From Tubulanus polymorphus (Eukaryota; Nemertea; Palaeonemertea; Tubulaniformes; Tubulanidae): a DNA stretch of 64,000 bases. Below the pieces are notes generated by a model. It worked only from the letters and a program-made list of their open reading frames with translations. It ran no database searches and was not told where the DNA came from. The stretch covers positions 7,251,414-7,315,413 of the forward strand of contig NC_134034.1 of NCBI RefSeq assembly GCF_964204645.1, in the 5' to 3' direction. This document shows positions 11,041-23,130 of the stretch, one piece after another. Numbering within the stretch: the first letter of the stretch is position 1; each line of letters begins with the position of its first letter. The position numbers were made by a program, and so were the translations under genes.

Positions 11041-12360
11041 GGTTCAAAGGTACTGTTAAACCCTATATGCTTTGTGTACAGAACTCTGTATGCTTTGAAT
11101 ACAGTTCTGTGAATAGAAAATCAAAGTTTTTGAGATGCTAAGAATCCCCTAAATTATATTACGCTCAACAAAATGGAAAACTATTCATTCATATAACATC
11201 ATGATGGATTAAATCCATTAATACTAAAATATAGTGCCAGTCCTAGAATTCTTTACATTTGCGATTATAAAACATTCTGGTGCGTTCATAAATCTTTGAT
11301 TTTGTAGAAAAGAAAGACAAGACAAAAAAATAAATTTGTCTTTTAGGCTTAATTTGTTTTTAAGGGTATATGAGAGAGGAATAAACAAATAAAATCATAT
11401 GTTCAAAAAATGAATTACGAAAAAAATGTGTCTAAAATACTTAGAATTAACCTTGAATTAATTGTTTATTTCGATACAAACGATTTTTAAATAATCCATG
11501 TGATGTTCACTTTGTGACGCTGTTCTCAGCTTGTTCGTTAATGAATATTGAATCATTTTATCGCTTGCTAGAAATGATACCATAATCAAAATTATTTCGT
11601 AGTTATACAGTTTGGTTGAAATGAAATTACCAACTTATTATAAAAGCTCCAACGATTAGCGTATAAAAGTGCAGTGTTGAGATGTTCACGTAATTTTGAA
11701 GTCAGCAATTTCATTTGATAGAGAAAACTTCTTTTGGCTTAAGATGTGAAAGAAATGCAATATGCTCAAATTCTAGTTTCACATACTTTCCCACTTTGTT
11801 GAGTAAATTGTTTATATAGGTTATCAAAAACCCAGCAGCAGCTATCGGTCAGCAGGTTAATTACACTGGCTAACTAGACAGTGATTGATGAACGAATGAA
11901 CAAACTGCATTGGCCACCAAAAGACCACAAACCAAAAGTAATTACCTCTTAATATTGATAGCACCGCAATATCTCTATGAAACTTTATTTCAAGGTGCCA
12001 ATACAATAACATGCCAAAATGTACGGTGTTTGAACTTCGCTGAATCGATGAACCAATGATCGCTGAATTATAAGAATATCAGTTAACTCATTAACTGAAT
12101 TATCAGTTTTCTCCAACTAAACTCTTTTTTCAAATTATCGTAAACCAACGTTACCAATACTTGAATTTGGAAGTGAATGTGGGCTAGAACTAACAAAGGT
12201 ACCGGTTTAAGGTGCAGATATACAGGGAATCCCTCTCATAGCGACCAACACGGTTTTATATCCCTTCTTTGCCGATTAGTAAATAATTTTCGATCTAAAC
12301 GGCTACAGGACCCGTAGAAGTCGAATAAAATACTCTAAAGCGTGTTAACTGTAGACAAAT

Positions 12361-12573
12361 GAAGAAATTCCACAATAGAATTTTGTATCATGAAATTTAT
12401 TATAGTTAAACCACAACGTTTCAGCTGTCCACTGACAGCCATCTGACTAAAAGCCCTTATCACTAGGAATGGCTCCATTCCACCTGATGATGGCTGTTAG
12501 TCTACAGTCAAAACGTTGCGGTTTCACCTTAACAAATTTTATCACATTTAAAATTCTATTACGGGATTTCTTC
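12361..12573. mobile_element. 213-bp MITE-like insertion
   Basis: Ends are 24-bp imperfect inverted repeats (GAAGAAATTCCACAATAG at left). The inside carries CTGATGATGGCTGTTAG ... ACAGTCAAAACGTTG and, on the other strand, a related copy. The core resembles the insertions at 22050-22172 and 40020-40163. Confidence 0.55.
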
Positions 12574-13196
12574 ATTCATGACCCCAGGGACGATCACCAA
12601 AGGCCGTTACCGTAATCCAAATGAAATTTTGAATACCATACAAAGTTTCTTCTATTAAATTCGATCAAATATGGGCACAATTTAGATGATTTCTTTAGAA
12701 TGTTAAAAATCCACATGAATATAGCATATTTTGTTTGAAAAAAATCAATGATTTCGCAAAATTAGAATTCAGGGAAATTCGAACACTCCGAAATGCACAT
12801 CTTAATTTAAGATGCAAAGACATCCAGGCCCCCGTTGAAGTTAAACCACCATTTCAATAATGAGAGGTTAGCCTGAATTTTTGCGCTTTTAATCTAAGAA
12901 TTTAAATCAAAAATAAATGCAGACCTATGCTTGAAAATAGCTGCATTTGTTCAAATTGAATTCTTTATTCAATTACATCGCTATGAAAAGAAGGAAATTT
13001 TGATTTATCTTAAAACTACATAACTATTGACAATTTGTAAACAAATTTAACTCCAATTGAGAGTTGGGAATCGCTCATTACATTTCACATCCTCAAAGAT
13101 AGTATCTACAATATCTTCAGATCTCAACTGAGTCACTCTTTAATAGAACTATACCCCAAACTATAGCGTGAGTAGAGTTTCTCAGTATGTTTATAT

Positions 13197-13668
13197 TGTC
13201 ACGTATCACTGCAAATCTGAAGCATATGTTGCTACAGTGTATTTATAACAGGAAATCTGGCAAGCGATCTCAAAATGGTCACTTTTCAATAGTTGACTTT
13301 TAGAAACGATGTGTTTTGAGAGTAGCTGCTATGGTAGGAGTTACTATCACAAAGTCACTTTTAACAGGCGGATGGTTTTACAGTCACCTCTACTGCTAGT
13401 GTGCACTATCGAAACCAGATGTTTCAAAATGGTCACTTTTCAATAGTAGACTCTTCGAAACAGCCACTATAGAAAACCAACCGAATTGAAAGGAATACTA
13501 TTCCAGAGTGACTGTTTTGAAATGTATACTACTGGAAAAGTAGCTGATATCGTTAATTGCTTATTGTTCTCAAGTGGCTACTAAGTAAAAGTAGACGTTT
13601 GGGCTCAAAAGTGAGATAGACATGTTCTTGGATTAAGCCTTTCACATATGCTTGTTGTGAGTTGACCC
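13197..13668 (-). repeat. right long terminal inverted repeat
   Basis: Runs from TGTCACGTATCAC to GTTGACCC, inverted relative to the left arm, with several small indels. Confidence 0.75.
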
Positions 13669-14027
13669 CTAGGTGGCACTCTTTCAAAAAAACGGAATGT
13701 AACGAATTGATTTCGGGTGAAATCTTTGCTCGCATCCCTGAACGACATTCTATCCAGAAAGGCAGAAACCCGTTATCGCTGCTTGCAGCTATATTTTATT
13801 TATATGTTTTCTTCCTTTGTTTCTTACATTTTTTTTTTTGCATTTTTCAAATCTATTTATATATATTTTTGTCTTCAAATTATGAGTAGGATTTTTTGTT
13901 CCAATATGTACTATCAGGTTAATTATCTAAATTTTGATATTCTTAGCGTGCATGTTAGTCATAATTCATTGTTAAATAGGGGTTTATTATGTTATAAGTT
14001 AGCAATGTATTTGGTTATTCATGGATG

Positions 14028-14742
14028 AGTTTACAACAATTGAATCAAACTGTAACTATTATGATCACTTGTCCACATTTGAAAAAGCTAGGTTTTCAAT
14101 AATACATTGAAACATAAGAAGTTTGAATAGTATCTTTGAAAATCTAAAGATATATCTAAACTCTCTAAATTATAATTTTTCTATTATTGGTATTTCTGAA
14201 ACATGGACCTCGTCTGATCATGATAATGATTGTATGTACAATTTAGATAATTATACGGGTATTTTTAATAGTAGAACTAATGTACGGGGAGGAGGTTTTG
14301 CCCTCTATATCCACAAATCGGTTAAGCACAGGTTAATTGAAGAATTTTCCCTTGTGACCCCAGTGTTTGTTGAAATTACAATTCCTGATGACAGCTCAAA
14401 ATGTATTGTTGGACTTATTTATCGCCCACCTGATCAGAGTATTATACATTTGAATTTGAATTTTGCACCTATTTTATAAAAAATAAGAAAATCTCGTGGA
14501 ATATCGTGGGTGATTTCAATACCGATCTATTGAAAGTAGACTCACATAACCCTACCAATGATTATTTGTCTTTATGGTTGTCAAATAATTTTCAACCTTT
14601 AATTGATAAAGCAACTCGTAATTCCAAATCCTCTGCGACCTGTATTGATCATATATTTTCCAATATTACATTAAATTTTGACATCTTATCTGGTGTATTA
14701 AGGCATTTCAGACCATTTTCCTGTATTTTTTGTTATTCCTAG
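14028..14742 (+). pseudogene. LINE ORF2 AP-like endonuclease domain
   Basis: The endonuclease nicks target DNA for target-primed reverse transcription. Visible motifs in order are NIRSLNSIF, GISETWTS (catalytic Glu), GLIYRPP, VGDFNTDLL (Asp/Asn) and CIDHIFSN (His). A stop interrupts before NIRSL at about 14106 and a frameshift lies near 14480 between the first and second halves. Confidence 0.75.
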
Positions 14743-14785
14743 CATAAGGCATACATGTAACTCTGTTAAAACTGTACAGTATCGA

Positions 14786-15400
14786 ATGATGTCAAATTTT
14801 TCTATTGCTTCCTTTAAACGTAAACTAATGACAGTAGACTGGAGTAATGTTTTGAATGAAAATGACCCAAATTTGGCTTACTCTTTATTCTTTAATACTT
14901 TTATAAAATATTATGATGAATTCCTTCCTGTTATATCTCGAAAGTTTCTTCTTTACAAAGATAAAAAACATCCTTGGGTTTCAAAAGGTTTACTGAACTC
15001 ATTAAAACAAAAGGACCATTTATATAAAAGATTCGTTTCTACCCATAGACAACATGATAGAGAGGTATACACTAGATATAGAAATATTTATAATACTTGT
15101 ATTCGAACAGCCAAAAAAATGTACTATCAAAAAAAAGGATGCGCAGTGCCCAAAAGATACATGGAAAATAATTAACAACCTTATCAAAAAGTCAAATGAC
15201 AGAAATTATCCTAATAATTTCAAACGCAAGAACATATTTTATTCTAACGATTTTTCTATTGCTAATGGTTTTAATACATATTTTGCTAATGTCGGACCAA
15301 ATATAGACAAAAATATACCATCCACAAATGAGTCATTTTCTGATTTTTTGGGACCTTCGCATCTTAATAATTTTTTTTTTGCCATCATCTCCTTTTGAAA
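14786..15400 (+). pseudogene. LINE ORF2 linker between endonuclease and RT
   Basis: Encodes the helical region typical between endonuclease and RT in CR1-like LINEs: FSIASFKRKLMTVDWSNV, KKHPWVSKGLLNSLKQKDHLYKR and YFANVGPNIDKNI. A frameshift in an A-rich tract near 15130 separates two parts, and another in a T-run near 15370 joins to RT. Confidence 0.6.
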
Positions 15401-16851
15401 TTGAAAGAATTGTATTATGTCTTAAAAATAAAGATAGTGCTGGACATGATGGTATAAGCCAGAAAGTTTTAAAGGATGTTATTTCTATCCCGCTTTGTCA
15501 CATCTTCAACAGAAGTATGTCTACAGGTATTGTACCAGAGTTCTTTAAAAAATCTAAGATAATCCCTTTATTCAAATCTGGAGACCCCGAGGAATTAACT
15601 AACTACAGACCCATTTCTGATTTACCTTGCATTTCAAAAATACTTGAAAAATTAGTATATAATAGGCTTCTAAATTACTTGGATAAATATGAAATTATCT
15701 CTCCTCAACAGTTTGGCTTTAGGAAAAATCATTCCACCTACATGGCTATTATGCTAACCATTGACAAAATTATTAGTAGTTTAGAAAATGGGATGTCAAC
15801 GATTGGTGTATATTTAGATATTTCGCGGGCCTTTGATACTGTAAACCATAATATTTTATTGTATAAACTTTTTCATTATGGAATCAGAGGAGTAGCTTTA
15901 ACTTGGTTTGAAAACTACATAAAGAATTGGTCTCTTAATGGAACTGTATCTAATCTTACATCCGTTCCTGGCGGAGTTCCTCAAGGCTCGATTTTGGGCC
16001 CTATTCTTTTCATTATATATATTAATGATATTGATAAAGCCTCAAATATGTTGAATTTTACTATTTTTGCTGATGATACTAATGTTTTCACAAGTCATAA
16101 AAACATCAAAACTCTTACCAACTCTGTTAATTCTGAATTAAATAGATTAAATATATGGTTTCGTGCGAACAGCCTTTCTTTAAATTTTAAAAAGACTCAT
16201 TTTATGTTTTTCAGTAGAGCAAAACTTAAACAAACTTTGCTTATAAATATTGATAACATTCCCATAACCCAGGTTAAAGAAACACAATTTTTAGGTCTAC
16301 AAATTGATGATAAACTATCTTGGAAATCGCATATTGATCTTATATCTATAAAGTTAGCCCGATTCATTGGTATCATCAGCAAATGCAGTTATTTTTTGTC
16401 CAAAGAAACGTTATTACAGATATATCATTCATTTATATATTGTCACTTATCATATTGTAACATCATTTGGGGTAATACATATCAAGCTTCCCTTGATTGT
16501 CTGGTTAAATTACAAAAGAGTATAATTCGTATAATTTGTAAAGTAGATTACTTAGCCCATACCTCCCTCTTATTCAAAGTGAACAAAATCTTAAAATTAA
16601 ATGATATCAATTTTTGGCAAAGTGGACAGTTTATGTATCTTTATACGAATATCAAACTACCTGATGTTTTCAAAAATTTCTTCCCTCCATTTGTGACTAT
16701 GCGACGCACTCGATTTGATAGCAACAGAAATATTAGATATGAACAGTTTAAATCGAACTTAAAAATATCTTCTATAAAAGTAAACGGACCCAAAATTTGG
16801 AATAGTTTATCACTTCATTTAAAAATTACAATTTTTAGTATGAAAATTTGA
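15380..16851 (+). CDS. LINE reverse transcriptase domain
   Basis: Copies element RNA at the nicked chromosome. Motifs in order: KDSAGHDGISQKVLK, KIIPLFKSGD, NYRPISDLPCISKILEK, QFGFRKNHST, LDISRAFDTVNH, GVPQGSILGPILFIIYIND and the catalytic FADDTN box (FADD in place of YADD), then thumb and a C-terminal segment ending at GPKIWNSLSLH. Last codons come from the DIRS repeat that cuts the element. The N-terminal 17 residues of the open frame precede the conserved region. Confidence 0.85.
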
Positions 16852-17100
16852 ATTCCCGAGTATACTTACATGCAAAACATACGAGCCAGTAACCTTAGCT
16901 TGCTGGTATAACCGCCCGAAATTCAACTTGGCCTACTACCACCAGCCATATAATTCTTGGGTAATATAACCCAACGAGCTGGGAGGCTGGGGGACTAAAA
17001 CGTATGTTTTGCAGGTAAGTATACTCGGGAATACAAATTTTCATACTAAAAATTGTAATATTCCCTTCATATACATTCCCTGCAAAACATACTAGCCAGA
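16824..17100 (-). repeat. DIRS terminal repeat plus internal complementary region
   Basis: 16824-16890 and 17005-17072 are inverted copies: the left arm holds TTTGAATTCCCGAGTATACT, the right arm AGTATACTCGGGAATACAAA. CTGCAAAACATACTAGCC at 17081-17098 repeats the inner part, as expected for the internal complementary region used to rebuild DIRS ends. Confidence 0.65.
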
Positions 17101-17450
17101 ATCCCACAGACTAGGAGGAGGGACGGCCAAGTCGAAAAACAAATACACCCAAAAAACGAACACAGACCTCCAAGAATAAGGAGAACTATGCTCACCTTCC
17201 GAGCTGAAAGACAGCGACCCAAACGAATGCGATCCGATCCCTGTTGAGACCCTCCAAGGCTTAATAAAAATACACGGGTAGTCCCCTCTGTCCTACCCGA
17301 ACCACAACGTCGCATACCCAAGAAAAACAAAAATTACTTGGTAATTACAGTACATGTCCAATTTCATCCCTGTGAAACCCAGACAGTAAATAAAGCGAAC
17401 TGAAGGACGAGATTCCCTGAATCGCAGGTAAATCCTTCAAGTGAAAAACA

Positions 17451-18785
17451 CTAATCCCCTGGACCCGGTAAAAAGGGGTCCGCAGGAATACGCGAGTCAA
17501 CCAGCTTAGGGGGACGCCTAACCCCTTGAGCCATAACTACACAGCCAATGGCTGTTAACGACCCTAACTGGCCTGACACGTCACGAAGATAGAAGGACGT
17601 GGACGTAGAGGGAGAGCCCCAGTAGGCCGCCTTACAGATTGCATCAATAGACGCGCCCGTGAAGGCGGACCAGGAAGAAGCAAGCGATCTGACCTGATGC
17701 GAAACTACTCCCTGCACTCTGGGGCTCCTTCCCTATTTAAAGCCTCTTTAATCAAGGTCACAATCCATCTCTAGAGATATCCCTGACCGAATTCTCCATT
17801 AGAGACAAAAACAACCTTTCCCTCCCCTTTCTAAAGGGTAAGGTGCGAGCTAAATAAGCTTTGAGCGCCCTGACTGGGCAGAGAGCCCCATCTGGCTAAT
17901 CATCCGAAACCTGGTAGGCTAAAGCAGGTATCGTCCATGACTTCCCTGCCGACGACGATTTTTGGTTCTTGGCCAAAAAACCAAGCCCAGGCCTCAAGGT
18001 GACCGAGTGATCAAGTGGACCAAAAACCACATGACCAGGCCTCACCGACAGAGCATGGAGCTCGGACCTCCGAGCTGCCATAGCCAAGCATAAAAGGGAA
18101 GCAGTCTTCCTGGTCAGTCTGGCCAAAGAAAGAACTTCTAATGGCTCATATGGACGCTCCATCAAGTATTTCAAAACCACAGTCAGATCCAAGGAGGAAT
18201 ATCTCTTGACAACCGCGGCCGCTGAATCGAAAAACCTGCAATTAATTGGGCTATTCTAGGGTCATCTGTGACCGATGGACGACCTGCGGCCTTCAAGGTG
18301 TGCCCTATAGCCGACCTATAGCCCTTGATAGTCACCACCTGCTGACCTTTGTCATGGAACAAAAACAAGAGAAAATCCGCCACATCTGCTACAGCGGGTA
18401 AGAGACAATCAACTTTTCGCCCATCGCACCAATCCTGGAACAGCTGCCACTTGGAATCATACTGGGCCCCAGTGGATGACCTCCTAGACCCCAGGATAAA
18501 TTTGGCAGATGCCGACGAAAAACCTTGAGTCTGCAAGGATCGCTCGACAGTGGCCAAGCGTGTAGATTGAGCCATTGCAGGTTGGGGTGCTGACGAAACC
18601 GCCCTTGAGACAGGCGAAACGGTTCCTGAGGAAGCAGCCTGGGATGGTCGCAGAGTAAATGTAACAGCCTCACGAACCACGACTGAGCCAGCCAGCAAGG
18701 AGCTATCAGGAGAACGTTGCACAACTCCGTGTCCTCGATCTTGGACAGCACCTGATTCAGCAGAGGAGAGGGGGCGGAAACGCAT
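17451..18785 (-). pseudogene. DIRS tyrosine recombinase
   Basis: Integrates the circular DNA copy without target duplication. The N-terminal SAM-like domain includes STGAQYDSKWQLFQDWC and TIKGYRSAIGHTLKA. The catalytic part shows AARRSELHAL (first Arg), SHQVRSLASSWSAF (His-x-x-Arg) and STSTSFYLRDV (nucleophilic Tyr). A frameshift near 18190 and a gap at 17718-17895 break the frame. Confidence 0.8.
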
Positions 18786-19677
18786 AAGCGTGCGGACCCT
18801 CCCAATCTATCGACAGGGCATCCACCTGCCACGCCATTGCGTCTTGAAATGGGGATACGAACACCGGCCACCTGGCGTTGAACCTGGTCGCAAAAAGATC
18901 CAATACAGGGTGGCCCGTCAGAGCCTTGACCCTGTCGGCCACAGACTGGTGAAGTACCCATTCCGTCGGGATAGCTTTGTCCTGACGTGAGAGGGCGTCG
19001 GCCACTACATTCCGGGCCCCGGCTAGGTGAGACACCGACAACTGAATGTTGTGGGCTTGAGCCCACAACAGCACTTCTGTCGCCAGAGATGACAGCTGCA
19101 ATGACCGGGTGCCTCCCTGATTATTCAGATAAGCCCGGACTGTCGTGTTATCGGTCACTACCCAAACATGACGGCCCTCGAACCTCTTTACGAAAAACCT
19201 CAGGGCCTTCAACACTGCCAGAAGCTTGAGGTAGTTTATATGAAACTTCGACTCCCGGCCCGACCACACCCCCGCCTTCCGCGACTCCTCGATGTGAGCA
19301 CCCCACCCGTAATGGCTCGCATCCGTATACAGATAGACTGGAGCCTGGAGCGGGGCTAGGGATGTTCCCTGCGTCACATTCCGTGGAAGCATCCACCATC
19401 GAAGGGCGCCCAACAGATGGGGGGCGTGGGGGGGCATAAACGCATCCCAACTGAGACTTAAGGCAGCGCACGAGGTCTTCCAAAACCTCTGCAGTGGCCG
19501 ACTGTGAAGCCTGCCCAATGGAACTACGGCTGACATGGAGCTGATCTGACCCAGCACCCTGCTCCAATACCGAGCAGAGTGGGGAACTCCCTGTAACAGA
19601 GAACGAAGAGCCTGGCACAGCTTCAGTACTCTGGCTGCGGTAGGGCGAACCCGTCCCTGGCGCAAATCGAAGTCCAT
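18757..19677 (-). CDS. DIRS RNase H and C-terminal RT region
   Basis: Begins with YLGMDFDLRQGRV, the end of RT in DIRS pol, then RNase H: YLYTDASHYGWGAHIE (first Asp), INYLKLLAVLKALRFF (Glu), VVTDNTTVRAYLNNQGG (Asp) and AGARNVVADALSR. The tail DLFATRFNARWPVFVSP is typical of DIRS/Ngaro polyproteins. RNase H removes the RNA template strand. A stop separates it from RT upstream. Confidence 0.85.
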   Translation of the reverse strand: MDFDLRQGRVRPTAARVLKLCQALRSLLQGVPHSARYWSRVLGQISSMSAVVPLGRLHSRPLQRFWKTSCAALSLSWDAFMPPHAPHLLGALRWWMLPRNVTQGTSLAPLQAPVYLYTDASHYGWGAHIEESRKAGVWSGRESKFHINYLKLLAVLKALRFFVKRFEGRHVWVVTDNTTVRAYLNNQGGTRSLQLSSLATEVLLWAQAHNIQLSVSHLAGARNVVADALSRQDKAIPTEWVLHQSVADRVKALTGHPVLDLFATRFNARWPVFVSPFQDAMAWQVDALSIDWEGPHAYAFPPPLLC

Positions 19678-19678
19678 A

Positions 19679-20352
19679 CCGAGGTAGGCCTATGTGAACT
19701 CCTGAGACGGCGAAAGCCGGGACTTCTCTGTGTTGACTCTGAAGCCCAGGTCTTGTATCATGCCGAGGGTCAATTCGACTCCGCGGCGACACTCCTCGCG
19801 AGAGGCCCCTACTATCAGCCAATCGTCCAGGTAAAGCCTTACACCTCAAGATTGCAACTTCTTTTGAACGGCCTTGACTAGTTTGGTGAAGACCCGGGGT
19901 GCCGAGCTGAGCCCGAAGGGCAGAGAACGGAACTGATACACTTGCCCCTTCCACTTCACCCGCAGATATTTCCTGTAGCTGGGGTGGATAGGGACCTGGA
20001 AATAAGCATCTTTTAGATCTATGGATGCTGCCCATTGACCCGGGCGTAGCCCTTGAATGATCTCCTTTGGCGTGGTCATTTTGAACTTTTGACAATGGAG
20101 GTACTTGTTCAGCCTCGACAGATCTATGACCGTTCTGAGACCTCCAGACGCCTTGGGTACTGTACTCGAGTACCAGCCCGGAGACCCTGGATTCTCGACC
20201 AATTCCAGTGCCCTTTTGTCCCAGAGCTCTTGAATGGCTAGACCTATGTGCAGCTCCTGGCCCTGTTTGGGCTTCATGTCCTCCGGGGTCCTGGTCAAGG
20301 GCGGCCTCTCTCTGAAGGACATGCGATACCTGGTCGAGACTGCCCGAGTCAA
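19679..20352 (-). pseudogene. DIRS reverse transcriptase
   Basis: RT fingers and palm: TVPKASGGLRTVIDLSRLN, ASIDLKDAYFQVPIHPSY, RSLPFGLSSAPRVFTKLV, then after a stop at 19846 the catalytic YLDDWLIVGAS box. Another stop near 19690 precedes the RNase H frame. The upstream PENPGSPGWYSS-type segment is normal for this family. The large open frame overlapping on the same strand is a shadow. Confidence 0.8.
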
Positions 20353-20770
20353 AGCTTGTCCTTTTTGGCGAACTTCCGAAACCCCTGTCCTTTCTTGGGG
20401 CCTTTTCCCTTCCCCTTGAAGGACCTGTTCCGGGCCTCGGGCTTCCCCAACTGCTGTCTAAGGGCTGAACCCCAACCAGACTTCTGTAGCAACTTGGAGG
20501 ACAGATCAACACCGGAGGTCCCCTGGCCACCCGACTTCTTCGGAATACGCCACACTCTGGGCTTACTCTGAGTTTCCCTGATCTTCTGTGTCTGGACTGC
20601 AGCCGGGACCACACCAACCGGAAAACAAGCCAGACGAATCGCCGAGCGGAGCCCTGTATAAGGCCTTCTTCACTGGGTCCGTAAGTTTAGCATCTTTTAG
20701 CAACGACTGACGCGCCACCAGAGCCAAATTAGCTTGCACCCTTATCGCTAAGGTTACCTGATGTCACAAG
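20349..20770 (-). pseudogene. DIRS gag C-terminal part
   Basis: Basic Gly/Lys-rich segment (FKGKGKGPKKGQGFRKFAKK) preceded in another frame by NLALVARQSLLKDAKLTDP, a helical gag-like stretch. It abuts RT. The upstream part is truncated at about 20770. Confidence 0.55.
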
Positions 20771-22045
20771 GACTTTGCCATAGACTGTAACAACCTACCA
20801 AATTTACTGGATATTTACTACAATAAATCATTTAAGTCCAGGCGAGACGTAGGCCTAAACTAAACAGCCCAAAATCTTGGTTATGTTTAATTTGTGTTGA
20901 CCCGGTTTGAACTCGATCATGACGTCATAGCATTCGATGAATATGTAAATGAGGTGGATCAGCAGGTGCTAAACAAAATGGCAGCACAATTGCAGAGGTT
21001 CATATTCATCATTTCTAGCGCGAATACTGATACTCAAGGCATATTATGATATAATGATAATCTAAATTGAATGATTATCTAATTTTGAAATCCAGTACAT
21101 AAGGTAACGTTGCATCCAGATATCTGACGAAATTCTGGTTTCAATTTGCGGAAATTTCCTTCCGTGTTCGCCACACGGCTGATTCACTGATGATACCGAT
21201 CAGCTGATAGCATCGAATTTCTTAAGATGAGTCTGATATATTTACATGACTTGAATAATTGTTTTTATCATCATTAATTGAAGTCATTTTATTGACGTTC
21301 ACATTAACCATCCGTTTTGGAGTTTATTTGTCTAAGATTTTGATTATTTGTATTAGTTTGTTAATCGCGGCATAGTGATGAGCGTTCGCGTTGAAAACAG
21401 TCGTGTACAGTCGCGTAGGCAATATTGCCTTATACTCTCGTGTTCACTGCGTATATGTATCAGTTAAAGATAATGCGGGCCAAGGCACAGGTCGCACGTA
21501 ACAAAGATTCTGAGTAAAGATGTAAGCTTGTCTGCCTTGCCTGACTTGAAGCAATCCTATCGCGGAATTATTAAAAACCATGTCAGTCGGTCAACTTTAT
21601 TTCGTCAGTAACCGGCACTGGCCTCAAATTTGCATAGACTTGGGCGCTCCTGTCCTAATTGAGCCGTATGATAATGAAAAACCTCAGATGAAACCCAGGC
21701 TCTCACTTTCCCAGGTACTCATAGTTTTAGTTGTTTTATATGCCATTCTATTAATGTATAAAAATTATGAATATTAATTTGTTGAGACAGAAATTCCCAA
21801 AATAAATTTTTCGATCAATCATGATTTCATTCTCGTTAAAAAGTCAGTATTGTGAGCCGATCGTCGATAAAGATTCTCGAAAGTGTTCGGTGACTCCACA
21901 AGGCGGCACCACTAGCTGGCTCGATATGCTCCCATGACTATGGCAAGTGAGTGGATAAGAACGTTACAAAATGGCATCCACAACAGTTGTAAGTGACTTG
22001 TCTCCAAAGAGGATTTGGGGCCACCAAGTAAGAAGAAGAAAATGA
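20771..22045. other. unassigned, possibly host single-copy sequence
   Basis: No transposon motif. CpG-containing patches near 21360-21500 and a short open frame at 21580-21777 are the only features. Confidence 0.4.
21580..21777 (+). CDS. possible 65-aa single-pass membrane micropeptide
   Basis: ATG in an acceptable context (aaaaaccATGtc). The C-terminal third, LSQVLIVLVVLYAILLMYKN, is a strong membrane-spanning segment; an AATAAA signal follows at about 21801. I do not recognise the family. The TTCCCAGGTACTC at about 21707 could be a splice donor, so this may instead be a first exon or a chance frame. Confidence 0.25.
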   Translation: MSVGQLYFVSNRHWPQICIDLGAPVLIEPYDNEKPQMKPRLSLSQVLIVLVVLYAILLMYKNYEY

Positions 22046-22049
22046 ACGA

Positions 22050-22172
22050 GAGAAATCCACAATAAATTCAGCCAAAACGAGAAACTTGAATAGAAGTGGA
22101 TATATATTTGCGCAAAATTTCGGCTAAACACTATTAGCCATCATCAGGCGTACATTTATTGTGGGATTTCTC
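22050..22172. mobile_element. short MITE-like insertion
   Basis: Inverted ends AGAGAAATCCACAATAAAT and ATTTATTGTGGGATTTCTCT. The inside, read on the minus strand, has CTGATGATGGCTAATAG ... TTAGCCGAAA, a stem flanked by CTGATGA and GAAA. It shares its right end (ATTGTGGGATTTCTC ... GATATTGTGT) with 40020-40163. Confidence 0.55.
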
Positions 22173-22554
22173 TAGTTATCATCTTACACAGATATTGTGT
22201 ATCTTCTCACCAAGAAGAAAAGAATGCAACAGTTTAAACTATCATATTCATTAGCCTTCCCTTGTGTCACTAGCAGCAAAAAAGGAACACATTTCGCTAA
22301 TTGCACTGTTTGCTGCTCAGAGTTTAGTGTCAGCTGCAGAGGAATTTTCAATCTGTAGAAACACTGTTCTACTTCAAACACGTACAGCATTTTTCAAAAA
22401 ACCTCAGTTTTGACGGCACAACCAAAGGAGAAGTCCTATTTACCATGTTTCTTGTAAAACATAATTCCCCGTTAGCTGTTCCTAACCATACTGGCCCTTT
22501 ATTTCGTGAGATGTTCCCTAGCTGGCCCTAGAATATAAGTGATATTTGGAAGGG

Positions 22555-22992
22555 TTAGTCTGCAAATGGGGAAAATTTGATGAGAAAATGTCTTTTCCCG
22601 TGCTGAACGACGTCTTCTGACCGAAATGTGCTTTTCCCGTTTATTTGAGCGCTTTTGCACATCGTCATTTTTTTATGAGAGATGCGACTACGGGTATTGT
22701 AATTGTGGAATTCAGCATTTATGTTGAAAAGGTTTTGTACTCGCTGTGGAAGCAATTTATGAAGATGACAAAATCCAAATTTCAGTAGATCTAATTTTAT
22801 TAGGTCTTGGAATTTCAATATACTATATTTCTTAAATATTGGCCCTGTTGATGCATTATAGGCTGAATTATTAATAAGTCTAACCGCTTTCTTTTTAATT
22901 TTGAAAATAGAGTTAGATTGTTGGGCTGTTAGCATAGGTCCCCATACAATAAGGGCATACACAAGATGGCTACGTATGTATATGATGTTCAA
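22555..22992 (-). pseudogene. LINE ORF2 C-terminal fragment
   Basis: Encodes the post-RT region of CR1/jockey-like LINEs: SHLVYALIVWGP, KIKKKAVRLINN, FKKYSILKFQDLIKLDLL and YNTRSRISH. 5'-truncated at about 23015, just before a DIRS terminal repeat. No catalytic motif is present. Confidence 0.65.
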
Positions 22993-23130
22993 AGTTGTAT
23001 TTTACTTAAAAGTTTTTCATTAAAAAATGTTGCGCATTCCATCAAAACTGATTGTTATTGCCAAATAAAAAAGTTTTCCTACTTAAGTTTTACTTGTTGT
23101 TAATTCTATTTGATCACGTAAAAGTGTTAT

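Larger units (their letters stand above)
10619..13668. mobile_element. 3.05-kb non-autonomous element with long inverted repeats
   Basis: Left arm 10619-11040 and right arm 13197-13668 are inverted copies at roughly 85-90% by eye. Both contain the word TATTGAAAAGTGACCATTTT, or its complement, twice. The interior has no transposase-like frame. Short ORFs that run through the arms are the same sequence read on opposite strands. The structure resembles fold-back or MULE-type elements. No target duplication was resolved. Confidence 0.7.
13720..16823 (+). mobile_element. CR1/jockey-like LINE, frameshifted
   Basis: Plus-strand non-LTR retrotransposon with an AP-endonuclease followed by reverse transcriptase in at least three frames. 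The 3' end is lost where a DIRS terminal repeat begins at about 16824. I see no poly(A) or microsatellite tail and no clear ORF1. The 13.72-14.02 kb part is AT-rich leader. Confidence 0.7.
16824..20770 (-). mobile_element. DIRS-type tyrosine-recombinase retrotransposon (copy 1)
   Basis: Minus-strand order gag, RT, RNase H, tyrosine recombinase, then a fold-back end, the organisation of DIRS elements, which lack LTRs and integrase and recombine a circular intermediate. The 5' (right) terminal repeat is missing. Composition is clearly more GC-rich than the flanks. Confidence 0.85.

Noticed and set aside
19148-20617. 489-aa ORF (minus strand)
   Set aside because: Out-of-frame shadow of the DIRS gag-RT region, with no domain signature; RT motifs are in the neighbouring frame.
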